Shown here in pieces: positions 8,778-18,338 of a DNA stretch of 64,000 nt (position 1 is its first letter; the number at the start of each line of letters is the position of its first letter). The notes beneath the pieces were generated by a model. The model worked only from the letters and a program-made list of their open reading frames with translations. It was not told where the DNA came from and did not search any database. Location: assembly GCF_025808395.1 (NCBI RefSeq), contig NZ_CP075524.1, positions 2,418,001 through 2,482,000 of the forward strand, read 5' to 3'. The stretch comes from Microcella sp. (GTDB taxonomy: Bacteria > Actinomycetota > Actinomycetes > Actinomycetales > Microbacteriaceae). The position numbers were made by a program, and so were the translations under genes.

Positions 8778-10373
8778 ATGGCCGGACCCGCCCACGACCC
8801 CGCCCTGTACCGCGACCGCGACGCGATTGCTGTGCGTCGCGCACTCGTGAGCGTCAGCGACAAGACCGGCCTGCTCGAGCTCGCGGCGACGCTCGCCGCG
8901 GCCGGTGTCGAGATGGTGTCGACCGGTTCGACGGCGGCGACTATCGCGGCGGCAGGGCATCCGGTGACCGAAGTGGCGCAGGTGACGGGCTTCGCCGAGA
9001 CGCTCGACGGGCGCGTCAAGACGCTGCACCCGAGCGTGCACGCCGGCATTCTCGCCGACCTGCGGCTCGAAGCGCACGAGGCCCAGCTCGCCGAGCTCGG
9101 GGTGGCCCCGTTCGACCTCGTCATCGTCAACCTCTATCCCTTCGTCGAGACCGTCGCGTCGGGGGCGCAGGGTGACGCAGTGGTCGAGCAGATCGACATC
9201 GGTGGGCCCGCGATGGTGCGCGCCGCCGCCAAGAACCACGCGAATGTCGCCATCATTGTCGACCCCGCCGATTATCGTCTGGTGACCAAGGCGATCACGC
9301 TGGGCGGCACCACCCTTCTGCAGAGGCAGCGATTCGCCGCGAAAGCCTTCGCGCACACGGCCGCCTACGACACCGCGGTTGCAGGCTGGTTCGCCGACAA
9401 CCTCGGCGTGCGCGGCGATCACCCCGCCGCCGACGGCAGCCCGTCGACGATTGATGTGAGGGCGAGCCTGCAGCAGGTGCTGCGCTATGGCGAGAACAGC
9501 CACCAGCGCGCCGCCCTCTACCGCGCCGACGGCTCGCACGGCATCGCCCAGGCGACGCAGCTGCACGGCAAAGAGATGTCGTACAACAACTTCGTCGACG
9601 CTGACGCCGCCGTGCGGGCGGCCTACGACCAGTCTCAGCCCGCCGTCGCGATCATCAAGCACGCCAACCCCTGCGGTATCGCCGTCGGCTCGTCGATCGC
9701 CGCCGCCCATGCCGCAGCCCACGCCTGCGACCCCGTCTCGGCATTCGGGGGAGTGATCGCCGCCAACCGCGTCATCACGCGCGAGGCAGCCGAATCGATC
9801 GCGCCCATCTTTACCGAGGTTGTCGTCGCGCCGGGCTTCGAGCCCGAGGCACTCGACGTGCTGCGTGAGAAGAAGAACATCCGGCTGCTCGAGCTGCCCG
9901 CGGGCTTCACGCTACCCGACGTCGAGCTGCGGCAGGTGAGCGGCGGGTGGCTGCGACAGAGCGCCGACCGCACGTTTGCGGCAGCGGCCTCGTGGAGCCT
10001 CGTCTCCGGGTCTCCGGCGTCGGCCGAGCATCTCGCCGACCTCGAATTCGCCTGGCGCGCGTGCCGCGCCGTCAAGTCGAATGCGATTCTGCTGGCCTCG
10101 GGCGGAGCATCCGTCGGCGTGGGCATGGGGCAGGTCAACCGCGTCGACTCATGCCACCTCGCCGTATCGCGCGCCGGTGACCGGGCTCGCGGCTCGGTCG
10201 CCGCGTCTGACGCGTTCTTCCCCTTCGCCGACGGTCTGCAGGTGCTCATCGACGCGGGCGTCGCGGCCGTCGTGCAGCCCGGCGGCTCGGTGCGCGACGA
10301 CGAGGTCATCGCGGCGGCGCACGCAGCCGGCGTGACCATGTACCTCACGGGCGAGCGGCACTTCTTCCACTAG
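8778..10373 (+). CDS. purH: bifunctional AICAR formyltransferase / IMP cyclohydrolase
   Basis: Last two steps of purine synthesis: AICAR formylation by 10-formyl-THF, then ring closure to IMP. 531 residues. The N-terminal IMP cyclohydrolase (MGS-like) domain shows SVSDKTGLLEL, STGSTAATI and GGRVKTLHP-type sequence (DGRVKTLHPSVHAGIL). The C-terminal transformylase domain has LRYGENSHQRAALY, the catalytic IKHANPCG and SDAFFPFADG. ATG at 8778 has GGAGA upstream. AICAR (ZMP), its substrate, is the signal of the ZTP riboswitch found upstream of glyA in this same window. Confidence 0.97.
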   Translation: MAGPAHDPALYRDRDAIAVRRALVSVSDKTGLLELAATLAAAGVEMVSTGSTAATIAAAGHPVTEVAQVTGFAETLDGRVKTLHPSVHAGILADLRLEAHEAQLAELGVAPFDLVIVNLYPFVETVASGAQGDAVVEQIDIGGPAMVRAAAKNHANVAIIVDPADYRLVTKAITLGGTTLLQRQRFAAKAFAHTAAYDTAVAGWFADNLGVRGDHPAADGSPSTIDVRASLQQVLRYGENSHQRAALYRADGSHGIAQATQLHGKEMSYNNFVDADAAVRAAYDQSQPAVAIIKHANPCGIAVGSSIAAAHAAAHACDPVSAFGGVIAANRVITREAAESIAPIFTEVVVAPGFEPEALDVLREKKNIRLLELPAGFTLPDVELRQVSGGWLRQSADRTFAAAASWSLVSGSPASAEHLADLEFAWRACRAVKSNAILLASGGASVGVGMGQVNRVDSCHLAVSRAGDRARGSVAASDAFFPFADGLQVLIDAGVAAVVQPGGSVRDDEVIAAAHAAGVTMYLTGERHFFH

Positions 10374-10382
10374 CTCGCGCAG

Positions 10383-10388
10383 TAGCGT
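10383..10388 (+). promoter_or_regulatory. -10 box of the dimethylargininase-like gene
   Basis: TAGCGT, 7 nt before the ATG at 10396; predicts a leaderless transcript independent of purH. Confidence 0.5.
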
Positions 10389-10395
10389 TGTCAGC

Positions 10396-11589
10396 ATGAC
10401 CCCCCTCGCTCGCCGCCTGCTCGACTCTGCCCTCGCCGCGTTCGCGGTCGCCCTCGTCACGCACCTCGTGACGATCGTGCTCTACTCGGCGATCAACGGC
10501 GCGACGCTCGATGTTCTGGTGCAGCTCAACGGCATCTTCGGGTTCTCGTCGCTGCTGCTGTTCGTGTTTCTGACGATCGTCGGCACGGCGCCCATCTTCG
10601 AGCACCCACTGCTCACCGCGCTCGTCGGCGTGCTCGCTGCATTCGTCGCCTCATGGCTGGGCGCGCTGCTCGCGCTCGTCGCCTCGGGCAACGCGATCTC
10701 GGGCGAGCTCATCGACTACTTGTGGGTGAGCGTCTTCGGCTTCAACCTGCTGTTTCAGGTCGTCGCGGTGCTCTCGCTCGTGACGGTGGGGCGTCGCGTC
10801 ATCACCATGCGCGCGGCGAGCCGCCCGGCGCGGCGCATTGCGATCGTGCGGATGCCCTCCGCACGTCTCGCCGAAGGCGAGGTGACTCACCTAGAGCACG
10901 TGCCCGTCGACGCCGACCTCGCCGATCAGCAGTGGGAGGCCTATGTCGAGACGCTGCGCGCCGAGGGCTTCACGATCGTCGATGTTCCTCCGGCCGACGA
11001 GCTGCCCGACTCGGTGTTCGTCGAAGATGTGCTCGTCGTCATCGGATCGACCGCTGTCGTCACGCGGCCAGGAGCAGACTCGCGCAAGCCCGAGGTCGAT
11101 GCCGCCGAGCAGACGGCCCGAGAGCTCGGGCTGCGCATCGAGCGCATCGTCGCTCCTGGCACGCTCGACGGCGGTGACGTGCTGCAGATCGCCGACACCA
11201 TCTACGTCGGCCGCGGGGGTCGCACCAACGCCGAGGGCATCCGTCAGCTGCGTGAGATCGCCGGCCGACTGGGCCGAGAGGTCGTCGCGGTGCCCGTGTC
11301 GAGAGTGCTGCACCTGAAGAGCGCGGTGACGGCGCTGCCCGACGGAACAGTGGTCGGGCATCCCTCGACGGTCGATGACGTGTCGATGTGGAGGTCGTTC
11401 TTGCCGATGCCCGAGCCCGAAGGCGGCCACGTGGTCGTGCTCGGTGACGACCGCGTGCTCATGGCGGCGTCGGCGCCCGAAAGTGCCGAGCTCATCAGGT
11501 CGCTCGGCTACCGCGTCGTGACCGTCGACATCAGCGAGTTCGAGAAGCTCGAAGGCTGTGTCACGTGCTTGAGCGTGCTCGTGCGCTGA
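10396..11589 (+). CDS. membrane-anchored dimethylargininase-like amidinotransferase-fold protein
   Basis: 397 residues in two parts. Residues 1-135 hold about four hydrophobic segments. Residues 147-397 have the DDAH/arginine-deiminase fold: candidate catalytic residues are Glu210 (FVEDVLVV), His306 (VLHLKSAVTAL) and Cys391 in the C-terminal GCVTCLSVLVR. Such enzymes hydrolyse N-methylated arginines to citrulline plus methylamine, or related guanidino compounds. Classic DDAH is soluble and about 255-285 residues, so the membrane part is an addition. ATG at 10396 follows a -10 box by 7 nt. Substrate is not deducible. Confidence 0.85.
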   Translation: MTPLARRLLDSALAAFAVALVTHLVTIVLYSAINGATLDVLVQLNGIFGFSSLLLFVFLTIVGTAPIFEHPLLTALVGVLAAFVASWLGALLALVASGNAISGELIDYLWVSVFGFNLLFQVVAVLSLVTVGRRVITMRAASRPARRIAIVRMPSARLAEGEVTHLEHVPVDADLADQQWEAYVETLRAEGFTIVDVPPADELPDSVFVEDVLVVIGSTAVVTRPGADSRKPEVDAAEQTARELGLRIERIVAPGTLDGGDVLQIADTIYVGRGGRTNAEGIRQLREIAGRLGREVVAVPVSRVLHLKSAVTALPDGTVVGHPSTVDDVSMWRSFLPMPEPEGGHVVVLGDDRVLMAASAPESAELIRSLGYRVVTVDISEFEKLEGCVTCLSVLVR

Positions 11590-11637
11590 GGGCTCTCGAT
11601 AACGCCCGAATCACGATTGCGCCTCACGTCGACAAAG

Positions 11638-11769
11638 GTATGACCTGAGGCATAGTCTGGAGGGCTGCCCGCCGACCGCGAGCCGCACCACAGCACGCCA
11701 CCACCACGCCACCGCATCCACCGCACACCGCTGCGGCCACGAGCCGCAGCGACACCTCGAGGACCAACT
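11638..11769 (+). promoter_or_regulatory. leader of the ABC exporter operon with stem-loop
   Basis: The 180-nt gap before the ABC gene holds a TAGTCT box near 11654, then a stretch (about 11685-11727) almost made of CAC/CCACC units, then a perfect hairpin with arms CGCTGCGGC (11729-11737) and GCCGCAGCG (11743-11751), loop CACGA. The ribosome-binding site GAGGA follows within a few nucleotides of the hairpin. A role in translation control is possible but not shown. Confidence 0.4.
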
Positions 11770-13692
11770 GTGTCGACGACCACCCCCAGCGCGCCCCGAC
11801 TGAGCACCTTCAGGGCCATCGCCCGCATCTACCCCTACGCCAAGCCGGCCATGCCGTGGATCTACGCGGGCATGGGCGCGGCGCTCGCCGCGGGCATCGT
11901 CACGCTCGTCATCCCGATCGTGCTGCAGGGCCTCGTCGACGGTCCGCTCGCGACGGGCGACCCCGGCCAGATCTGGCCCGCGGCGATCCTCGTGCTCGTG
12001 CTCGGCGTGCTCGAGGCCGTGTTCATCATGCTGCGCCGCCTGTTCGTGCTGACCCCCGGCACCCACATCGAGGCCCGCATGCGCAACGGCCTCTACGCGC
12101 AGTTGCAAGACCTGCCGGTCGCCTTCCACGACCGCTGGCAGTCGGGCCAGCTGCTGAGCCGCGCGGTGAGCGACCTCAACCTCATCCGCCGCTGGCTGTC
12201 GTTCGGCTTCGTGCTGCTCATCGTCAACTCGATCACGATCGTGATCGGCTTCGTGGTGCTCATCAACTGGAGCCTCTGGCTCGGACTGCTCTTTCTCGTC
12301 ATGAGCATTCCGCTCTGGATCTACGGCTACCTGTTCGAGAACAAGTACTCGGTCATCGCGCGCCGCGCGCAAGACCAGCAGGGCGACCTCGCCACGGCGG
12401 TCGAAGAGAGCGTGCACGGCATCCGTGTCTTGAAGGCCTTCGGGCGCGGCAAGCACTCGCTGCTGAAGTTCGCCGACCAGGCTGAGCTGCTGCGCGGCAC
12501 CGAGATCGAGAAGGCCAAGGCGATCGCCGGCATCTGGTTCTGGCTGCTGCTCATTCCCGACGTCGCGTTCGCCCTGTGCCTGCTCGGCGGCGTCGCGCTC
12601 GCGTCGGCCGGTGAGCTCACAGTGGGCGAGCTCTTCGCCTTCTTCGCGACCGCGACAGTGCTGCGCTTCCCGATCGAGTCGATCGGCTTCCTGCTCTCGA
12701 TGACGTTCGATGCGCGCACGGCGACCGACCGCTTCTTCGAGGTCATGGACGAGATCAACACCATCACCGACCCCGAGTCGCCGAGCACGATCGCCTCGCC
12801 GAGCGGCCGGCTCACGTTCGAGAACGTGGTCTTCAGGTATCAGGATGCTGCTGCCGACACCCCCGGAACCCTCAACGGCATCGACCTCACCCTCGAACCC
12901 GGCGAGACCATGGCGCTCGTCGGCATCACGGGCAGCGGCAAGACGACGATGACCGCGCTCGCCACGCGCTTGTACGACGTGACCTCGGGGCGGGTGCTGC
13001 TCGACGGCGTCGACATTCGCGACCTCACGCGCGAAGAGCTGCGCCGCCACATCGCGATGGCCTTCGAAGACGCGACGCTCTTCTCGGCGAGCGTGCGCGA
13101 CAACGTGCTGCTCGGCCGGCCCGAGCTCACCGACAGCGACTCGCCCGAGGCGGCGGCCGAGGCAGAGCGAGTGCTCGCCGAAGCGCTCGACATCGCGCAG
13201 GCCGACTTCGTGCACAGCCTGCCCGACGGCGTCGACACGACCGTCGGCGAAGAGGGGCTGAGCCTCTCGGGTGGGCAGCGGCAGCGGCTCGCGCTCGCGC
13301 GCGCCGTCGCGGCGAACCCCGCCGTGCTCGTGCTCGACGACCCGCTCAGTGCGCTCGATGTCGACACCGAGGCCCTCGTCGAGGCGGCGCTGCGGCGCGT
13401 GCTCGCGACGACGACGGGTCTCATCGTCGCTCACCGCCCCTCGACCGTGCAGATGGCCGACCGCGTCGCGCTGCTGCAAGAGGGCCGCATCACCGACGTG
13501 GGCACTCACAGCGAGCTGCTCAAGCGCAACGAGCACTACCGCTACGTGCTGTCGTCGCTCGAAGACGAAGAGCTCGCGACTGCCGAGCGCGTCGACCGCG
13601 AGCTCAAGCTCGCCGAGCAAGAGGGCCGACGGCGCGACGCCATCGACCGAGAGAGCAGAGTCATCGACAACGAAGGCGAGGTGACCCGATGA
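11770..13692 (+). CDS. ABC exporter half-transporter, degenerate-site subunit
   Basis: 640 residues: six-helix transmembrane domain (1-330) followed by a nucleotide-binding domain. Walker A is GITGSGKTT, the signature is canonical (LSLSGGQRQR), but the Walker B end reads VLVLDDP, with Asp where the catalytic Glu normally sits, and the Q-loop position reads AFEDATLF with Glu for Gln. H-loop IVAHRPS is intact. This is the pattern of the subunit that supplies the signature to the active site of a heterodimer. GTG at 11770 has GAGGA upstream. It overlaps the next gene by 4 nt. Substrate unknown; multidrug or lipid export is typical. Confidence 0.93.
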   Translation: MSTTTPSAPRLSTFRAIARIYPYAKPAMPWIYAGMGAALAAGIVTLVIPIVLQGLVDGPLATGDPGQIWPAAILVLVLGVLEAVFIMLRRLFVLTPGTHIEARMRNGLYAQLQDLPVAFHDRWQSGQLLSRAVSDLNLIRRWLSFGFVLLIVNSITIVIGFVVLINWSLWLGLLFLVMSIPLWIYGYLFENKYSVIARRAQDQQGDLATAVEESVHGIRVLKAFGRGKHSLLKFADQAELLRGTEIEKAKAIAGIWFWLLLIPDVAFALCLLGGVALASAGELTVGELFAFFATATVLRFPIESIGFLLSMTFDARTATDRFFEVMDEINTITDPESPSTIASPSGRLTFENVVFRYQDAAADTPGTLNGIDLTLEPGETMALVGITGSGKTTMTALATRLYDVTSGRVLLDGVDIRDLTREELRRHIAMAFEDATLFSASVRDNVLLGRPELTDSDSPEAAAEAERVLAEALDIAQADFVHSLPDGVDTTVGEEGLSLSGGQRQRLALARAVAANPAVLVLDDPLSALDVDTEALVEAALRRVLATTTGLIVAHRPSTVQMADRVALLQEGRITDVGTHSELLKRNEHYRYVLSSLEDEELATAERVDRELKLAEQEGRRRDAIDRESRVIDNEGEVTR

Positions 13693-15497
13693 GCGTCACA
13701 GGAGTAGAAGGCGAAGAGCGCGATGACTTCTCGCGCGCCGAGTCGAAGCAGATTCGCGCCCGGTCGTTGCGGCTGCTGGGTTCGCTCGTGCGCCCCTTGC
13801 GCTGGCGCATCGCGGGCACGATGGTCGTGCTCGTCATCTCGATCGCCCTGCAGGTCGCAGGCCCGGCGCTCATCGCGCTCGGCATCAACAACGGCCTGCC
13901 GGCGCTGCTCGAGCAGAACGACTGGATGCCGGTCGCACTCGTCGTGGGCGCCTACGTGTTCACGGGCATCGCTGGTGCCTCACTCGCTGCCGCCTTCCAG
14001 GTGATCAGCGCTCGGTTGAGCCAGGCGATTCTGCTCGACCTGCGCAAGCGCGTCTTCTTGCACACGCAGCGGTTGTCGCTCGAGTTTCACGAGTCGTACA
14101 CCTCGGGCCGCATCATCGCGCGCCAGACGAGCGACCTCGACTCGATTCGTGAGCTGCTCGACTCGGGGCTCACGCAACTCGTCTCGGGCATCCTGTACAT
14201 GGGGTTCACGGCGGCGGCACTCGTCATTCTCGACCCCGTGTCGGGCATCGTGCTCGCCGTGTCGCTCATTCCGCTGCTGGTGCTCACGCGCTGGTTCCAG
14301 GTGCGCTCGCAGAAACTCTTCCGGCAGACGCGCGTGGCCTCGGCCCGCCTGATCGTGCACTTCGTCGAGACCATGACGGGCATCCGTGCCGTCAAGGCGT
14401 TCCGCAAAGAGCCCCGCAACGAACGCCAGTTCGCCGACCACGTCGAAGACTACAGAGATGCGAACGCCCGCGTGATTCGGCTGTTCGGCATCTTTGACCC
14501 GGGCCTTGTGCTCATCGGCAACGTCACGGTCGCGGCGGTGCTCGTCGTCGGCGCTTTCCGTGTCGTCGACGGGGCGTTGCTGGTCGGCTCGCTGCTCGCC
14601 ATCGTGCTCTACACGCGCCGGTTCTTCGACCCGGCCGAAGAGATGGCGATGTTCTACAACTCATACCAGTCGGCCGCTGCCGCGCTCGAGAAGATCTCGG
14701 GCGTGCTGGAGGAGAAGCCGGGCGTGCCCGACCCGACGACGCCGATCGACCTGTGGAAGGCGCGCGGCACCGTGCACTTCGACCAGGTGCGCTTCTCGTA
14801 CAACGACGAGGCCGTCGTGCTGCCCGAGCTCGAGCTCACCATTCCCGCCGGGCAGACGATCGCGCTCGTCGGCACGACCGGCGCCGGAAAATCGACGCTC
14901 GCGAAGCTCATCGCGCGCTTCTACGACCCCACCGAGGGTGCCGTGACGCTCGACGGCGTCGACCTGCGCAAGCTGCACCCGAAAGATCTGCGGCGCGCGA
15001 TCGTCATGGTGACGCAAGAGGCCTACCTGTTCTCGGGCACGGTCGCCGACAACATCGCGCTCGGCAACCCCGAGGCGAGCCGCGACGAGATCATCGCCGC
15101 GGCGAAGGCCGTCGGAGCCCACGACTTCATCGAGTCGCTGCCGAACGGCTACGACACCGACGTCAACAAGCGCGGTGGACGCGTCTCGGCGGGGCAGCGT
15201 CAGCTGATCTCGTTCGCTCGGGCGTTTCTCGCCGACCCGGTCGTGCTGATTCTCGACGAGGCGACGGCGTCGCTCGACATTCCGAGCGAGCGCCTGGTGC
15301 AGCTCGGCCTGCAGACCCTGCTCGCCGATCGCACTGCGGTCATCATCGCCCACCGACTCTCGACGGTGGCGATCGCCGACCGGGTTCTGGTCATGGAGCA
15401 CGGCCGCATCATCGAAGACGGCACGCCTGCTGAGCTCATCGCCGGCACGGGCAAGTTCGCCCAGCTGCACGCCGCCTGGCGCGAGTCGCTCGTGTGA
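13689..15497 (+). CDS. ABC exporter half-transporter, catalytic Walker B subunit
   Basis: 602 residues with an N-terminal exporter transmembrane domain and a C-terminal nucleotide-binding domain. Walker A is GTTGAGKST, Walker B ends VVLILDEATASLD with the catalytic Glu, Q-loop MVTQEAYLF and H-loop IIAHRLSTV are canonical, but the signature is RVSAGQRQ rather than LSGGQ. Together with the previous protein this gives one consensus and one degenerate ATP site, as in heterodimeric exporters such as TM287/288. ATG at 13689 overlaps the upstream stop (ATGA), so the two are translated in step. Confidence 0.94.
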   Translation: MSVTGVEGEERDDFSRAESKQIRARSLRLLGSLVRPLRWRIAGTMVVLVISIALQVAGPALIALGINNGLPALLEQNDWMPVALVVGAYVFTGIAGASLAAAFQVISARLSQAILLDLRKRVFLHTQRLSLEFHESYTSGRIIARQTSDLDSIRELLDSGLTQLVSGILYMGFTAAALVILDPVSGIVLAVSLIPLLVLTRWFQVRSQKLFRQTRVASARLIVHFVETMTGIRAVKAFRKEPRNERQFADHVEDYRDANARVIRLFGIFDPGLVLIGNVTVAAVLVVGAFRVVDGALLVGSLLAIVLYTRRFFDPAEEMAMFYNSYQSAAAALEKISGVLEEKPGVPDPTTPIDLWKARGTVHFDQVRFSYNDEAVVLPELELTIPAGQTIALVGTTGAGKSTLAKLIARFYDPTEGAVTLDGVDLRKLHPKDLRRAIVMVTQEAYLFSGTVADNIALGNPEASRDEIIAAAKAVGAHDFIESLPNGYDTDVNKRGGRVSAGQRQLISFARAFLADPVVLILDEATASLDIPSERLVQLGLQTLLADRTAVIIAHRLSTVAIADRVLVMEHGRIIEDGTPAELIAGTGKFAQLHAAWRESLV

Positions 15498-15599
15498 CAC
15501 CTAGCCCCGCTGCGCCTCGCCTGCCCGGGAACATCTCACCCGCGCCGGAACGGCAGAGGTGCTCCCCGGCGGGTGCGACGCACGTTCACGGCGGCCGGG

Positions 15600-15605
15600 T
15601 AGGGT
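15600..15605 (+). promoter_or_regulatory. -10 box of chrA
   Basis: TAGGGT, 7 nt before GTG 15613; leaderless arrangement, and the main reason for choosing that start. Confidence 0.55.
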
Positions 15606-15612
15606 TCGGCAC

Positions 15613-16860
15613 GTGAGCGATCAGCCGACGGATGCTGCGCCCGAGCCCGAGCGTGCGGAGGCGCCGCCGCACCGCCCCGAGGGCACGCCACTCGAGGTGC
15701 TGCGCGAGTTCACGGTGCTCGGCCTCACCTCGTTCGGCGGACCGGTGGCGCACCTCGGCTACTTTCGCGAGCGGCTCGTGCTGCGGCGCCGGTGGATCAC
15801 CGAGCAGGGGTACGGCGAGCTCGTCGCCCTCGCGCAGTTCTTGCCGGGGCCGGCGTCGAGCCAGGTCGGCTTCGCACTCGGGGTGCACCGAGCGGGGGTG
15901 CTCGGCGGGCTCGCGGCGTTTCTCGCCTTCACTCTGCCGAGCGCGGTGCTGCTCGTGCTCGCCGCGCTTGCCGCGCCATTGCTCGACGGCCAGATCGCGC
16001 AAGGGCTCGTCGCAGGCCTGAAGGTGGTGGCCGTGGCGGTCGTGGCTCACGCGGTGTGGGGCATGGCGCGCACGCTGACCCCTGACCTGCGTCGTGGGCT
16101 CATCGCGCTCGGGGCGGCGCTCGCTGTGCTGCTCGTCGGCACGGGTTGGGCGCAGATCGCCGCGATCGCGCTCGGAGCCGTGGCGGGCCTCGTGCTGTGC
16201 CGTGCGGGTGTCGAATCGATGAGCGATCGGCTGAGCATCCCGATCTCACGTGTCGTGGGAGCGGCGTGCCTCGCCGTCTTCGCCGTGCTGCTGCTCGGCC
16301 TGCCCGTGCTGGCGGTGCTCGCGCCGAGCCAGCCGGTGGCGGTGGCCGACGCGTTCTTCAGGGCGGGCGCGCTCGTGTTCGGGGGAGGGCACGTCGTGCT
16401 GCCGCTGCTCGAGACGGCGGTCGTCGGGCCCGGCTGGGTCAGCAGCGAGCAGTTTCTCGCCGGCTATGGTGCCGCGCAGGCCGTGCCGGGGCCGCTCTTC
16501 ACCTTCGCCGCCTACCTGGGCGCGACGATCGCGCCGGGCGCCGAAGGGCTGCTGCTCGCCGCGATCGCCCTCGTCGCCATCTTCGTGCCCGGTTCGCTGC
16601 TCATGGTGGGGGTGCTGCCGTTCTGGGGCGCGCTGCAGTCTCGGCCGTCGGTGCGCGCGATCGTGCGCGGGGCGAATGCGGCCGTGGTGGGCATTCTCGC
16701 CGCCGCGCTCTACGACCCCGTCATGACGAGCGCGCTCGTCGACGTTTCGACCATCGGTCTCGCGGTCGTGTGCACGGTGCTGCTCATCGTGGTGCGGGTT
16801 CCGGTGTGGGCGATCGTCATCATCGGCGCCGGCGGCGGCATGCTGCTCTCGGCGTTCTGA
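15613..16860 (+). CDS. chrA: ChrA-family chromate transporter
   Basis: 415 residues, a long-chain CHR protein with two homologous halves. The N-terminal half has LTSFGGPVAHLGYFRERL and LPGPASSQ; the second half repeats the pattern with RAGALVFGGGHVVLPLLE and AVPGPLFTFAAYLG. Members export chromate from the cytoplasm, although many are uncharacterised. Start GTG at 15613 is preferred over an in-frame ATG 54 nt upstream because a -10 box lies 7 nt before it. It converges on the alpha-amylase gene with only 6 nt between stops. No chromate regulator (ChrB) is nearby. Confidence 0.9.
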   Translation: MSDQPTDAAPEPERAEAPPHRPEGTPLEVLREFTVLGLTSFGGPVAHLGYFRERLVLRRRWITEQGYGELVALAQFLPGPASSQVGFALGVHRAGVLGGLAAFLAFTLPSAVLLVLAALAAPLLDGQIAQGLVAGLKVVAVAVVAHAVWGMARTLTPDLRRGLIALGAALAVLLVGTGWAQIAAIALGAVAGLVLCRAGVESMSDRLSIPISRVVGAACLAVFAVLLLGLPVLAVLAPSQPVAVADAFFRAGALVFGGGHVVLPLLETAVVGPGWVSSEQFLAGYGAAQAVPGPLFTFAAYLGATIAPGAEGLLLAAIALVAIFVPGSLLMVGVLPFWGALQSRPSVRAIVRGANAAVVGILAAALYDPVMTSALVDVSTIGLAVVCTVLLIVVRVPVWAIVIIGAGGGMLLSAF

Positions 16861-16866
16861 GCGTTC

Positions 16867-18312
16867 TTATCGCTCGACGGCGCCGACGTGCAGCGCGACG
16901 ACGCCGTAGCCGGGCACCGTCGCCGTGAAGCGCCCCGCCCCGTCGACCTCGATGAGCTCGCCCGACACCACGTCGCTGTAGCGCCCGGCAGCGAGCGAGG
17001 TCTCGAAGGTGGCCTCGGTGCTGGTCGCGCCGGCATTGAAGGCGACGAATCCGTAGGCACCGCGCCCGAAGCCGGTGACCGCTCGCAGCGCGCGATCGTC
17101 GAACGTCACGGCGTCGGTCAGCGGCGCATCGCCGACCGCCGAGCGGAAGGCGAGCATGCCCTGCACGAGGGTCCACCGCTGCGGGCACACCCACGCTCCG
17201 GGGTCGTAGCGCGGCTGCGGGGCGGCCGAGGCGCCCTCGCACGTCGCGGGCAGCACGGCTCCGGCGTCGTCGAGGCGCGGCCCCGCGTCTCGACCCACGA
17301 AGGCGTAGCCGCTCGTGAGCTGCGGCGTGCCGTAGGGATGCGCGAGCAAGAAGGCGAGGCCGAGGGCATAGCGATCACCGTCGGCGTACGAGAGCGTCTC
17401 GCCGTTGCGCTCGGTGTCATGGTTGTCGACGAAGCTGATCGACTGCTCGCTGGGTGTTGAGCCGCCCTCGGGCCCGAAGACCACGCGAGGGTTGAGTCGG
17501 CCGCTCTCGACCATGCTCGTGATCGTGCGGGCGGAGGTGAACTCCCAGACGTGCCCGTTGCCGAGGTACTGCTCGGGGGTGATGGGCTCGCCTTGGCCGC
17601 GGATGACCTCTTGATAGATGCGCGTGCCCGAGGGCAGCCCGGCGACGATCGCGGCGATGTCGGCGGCGGGCATGTGCTTGGCGGCGTCGATGCGAAAGCC
17701 TGCAACTCCGAGCGAGAGCAGATCGTCGAGGTAGGCCCGAAGTCGTTCGCGCACGTGGGTCTCGCCCGTGCGCAGGTCGGCGAGGTTCACGAGCTCGCAG
17801 TTCTGCACCTCGGCCTCGTCGCGATAGTCGATGATGTCGCCGGTGGGCGACTCGGTGCACTGGTGAAAGTCGTCTGGCCCCCAGATGCCGGGGTAGTCGT
17901 AGTGCTCGAAGGCGCTGCCGGCCCATCCCACGCCGGGTGTTCCGAGCCCGGTCATGTGGTTGATGACGGCGTCGGCGACGATGTCGACGTCGTGCTCGGC
18001 GCAGGTCGCGACCATGGCGGCGAATTCGTCTCGTGTGCCGAGCCGCGACTCGAGCTGGTAGCTCACGGGCTGATAGTGCACCCACCACTCGTCGCGCACG
18101 ACGTGCTCTTGGGGTGGGCTCGTGAGCACCCAATCGATGCCGATCTCACCGAGTGCGGGGCATTCGGCTTCAATGGCGGGCCAGGTCCATTGAAAGAGCA
18201 GGATGCCCGCGTCGCGTGAACCGGCCGGCTCGGGCGGCGCGGCCGTGGTGGTGCAGCCTGCGGTGATGAGCAGCGCGGCGGCCGCGGTCGCGGCGAGCAG
18301 TGCGCGGTGCAT
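16867..18312 (-). CDS. lipoprotein alpha-amylase, GH13
   Basis: 481 residues. A signal peptide ends in the lipobox LITAGC (Cys20), so the mature enzyme is tethered outside the membrane. GH13 catalytic motifs are all present: DAVINH, GFRIDAAKH with nucleophile Asp209, IYQEVI with acid/base Glu235, and FVDNHD with Asp299, followed by a short all-beta C-terminal domain. It should cleave internal alpha-1,4 bonds of starch or related glucans. No starch-binding module is present. ATG at 18312 has GAGGGGG upstream on the minus strand. Its promoter carries a perfect LacI-type operator. Confidence 0.95.
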   Translation of the reverse strand: MHRALLAATAAAALLITAGCTTTAAPPEPAGSRDAGILLFQWTWPAIEAECPALGEIGIDWVLTSPPQEHVVRDEWWVHYQPVSYQLESRLGTRDEFAAMVATCAEHDVDIVADAVINHMTGLGTPGVGWAGSAFEHYDYPGIWGPDDFHQCTESPTGDIIDYRDEAEVQNCELVNLADLRTGETHVRERLRAYLDDLLSLGVAGFRIDAAKHMPAADIAAIVAGLPSGTRIYQEVIRGQGEPITPEQYLGNGHVWEFTSARTITSMVESGRLNPRVVFGPEGGSTPSEQSISFVDNHDTERNGETLSYADGDRYALGLAFLLAHPYGTPQLTSGYAFVGRDAGPRLDDAGAVLPATCEGASAAPQPRYDPGAWVCPQRWTLVQGMLAFRSAVGDAPLTDAVTFDDRALRAVTGFGRGAYGFVAFNAGATSTEATFETSLAAGRYSDVVSGELIEVDGAGRFTATVPGYGVVALHVGAVER

Positions 18313-18338
18313 CGCGAACCCCCTCGTTCGCGCTCACG

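Noticed and set aside
11611..13620. A 669-codon minus-strand frame opposite the first ABC exporter gene
   Set aside because: Composition is Arg/Asp/His-rich, it matches no family, and the plus strand encodes a complete ABC half-transporter.
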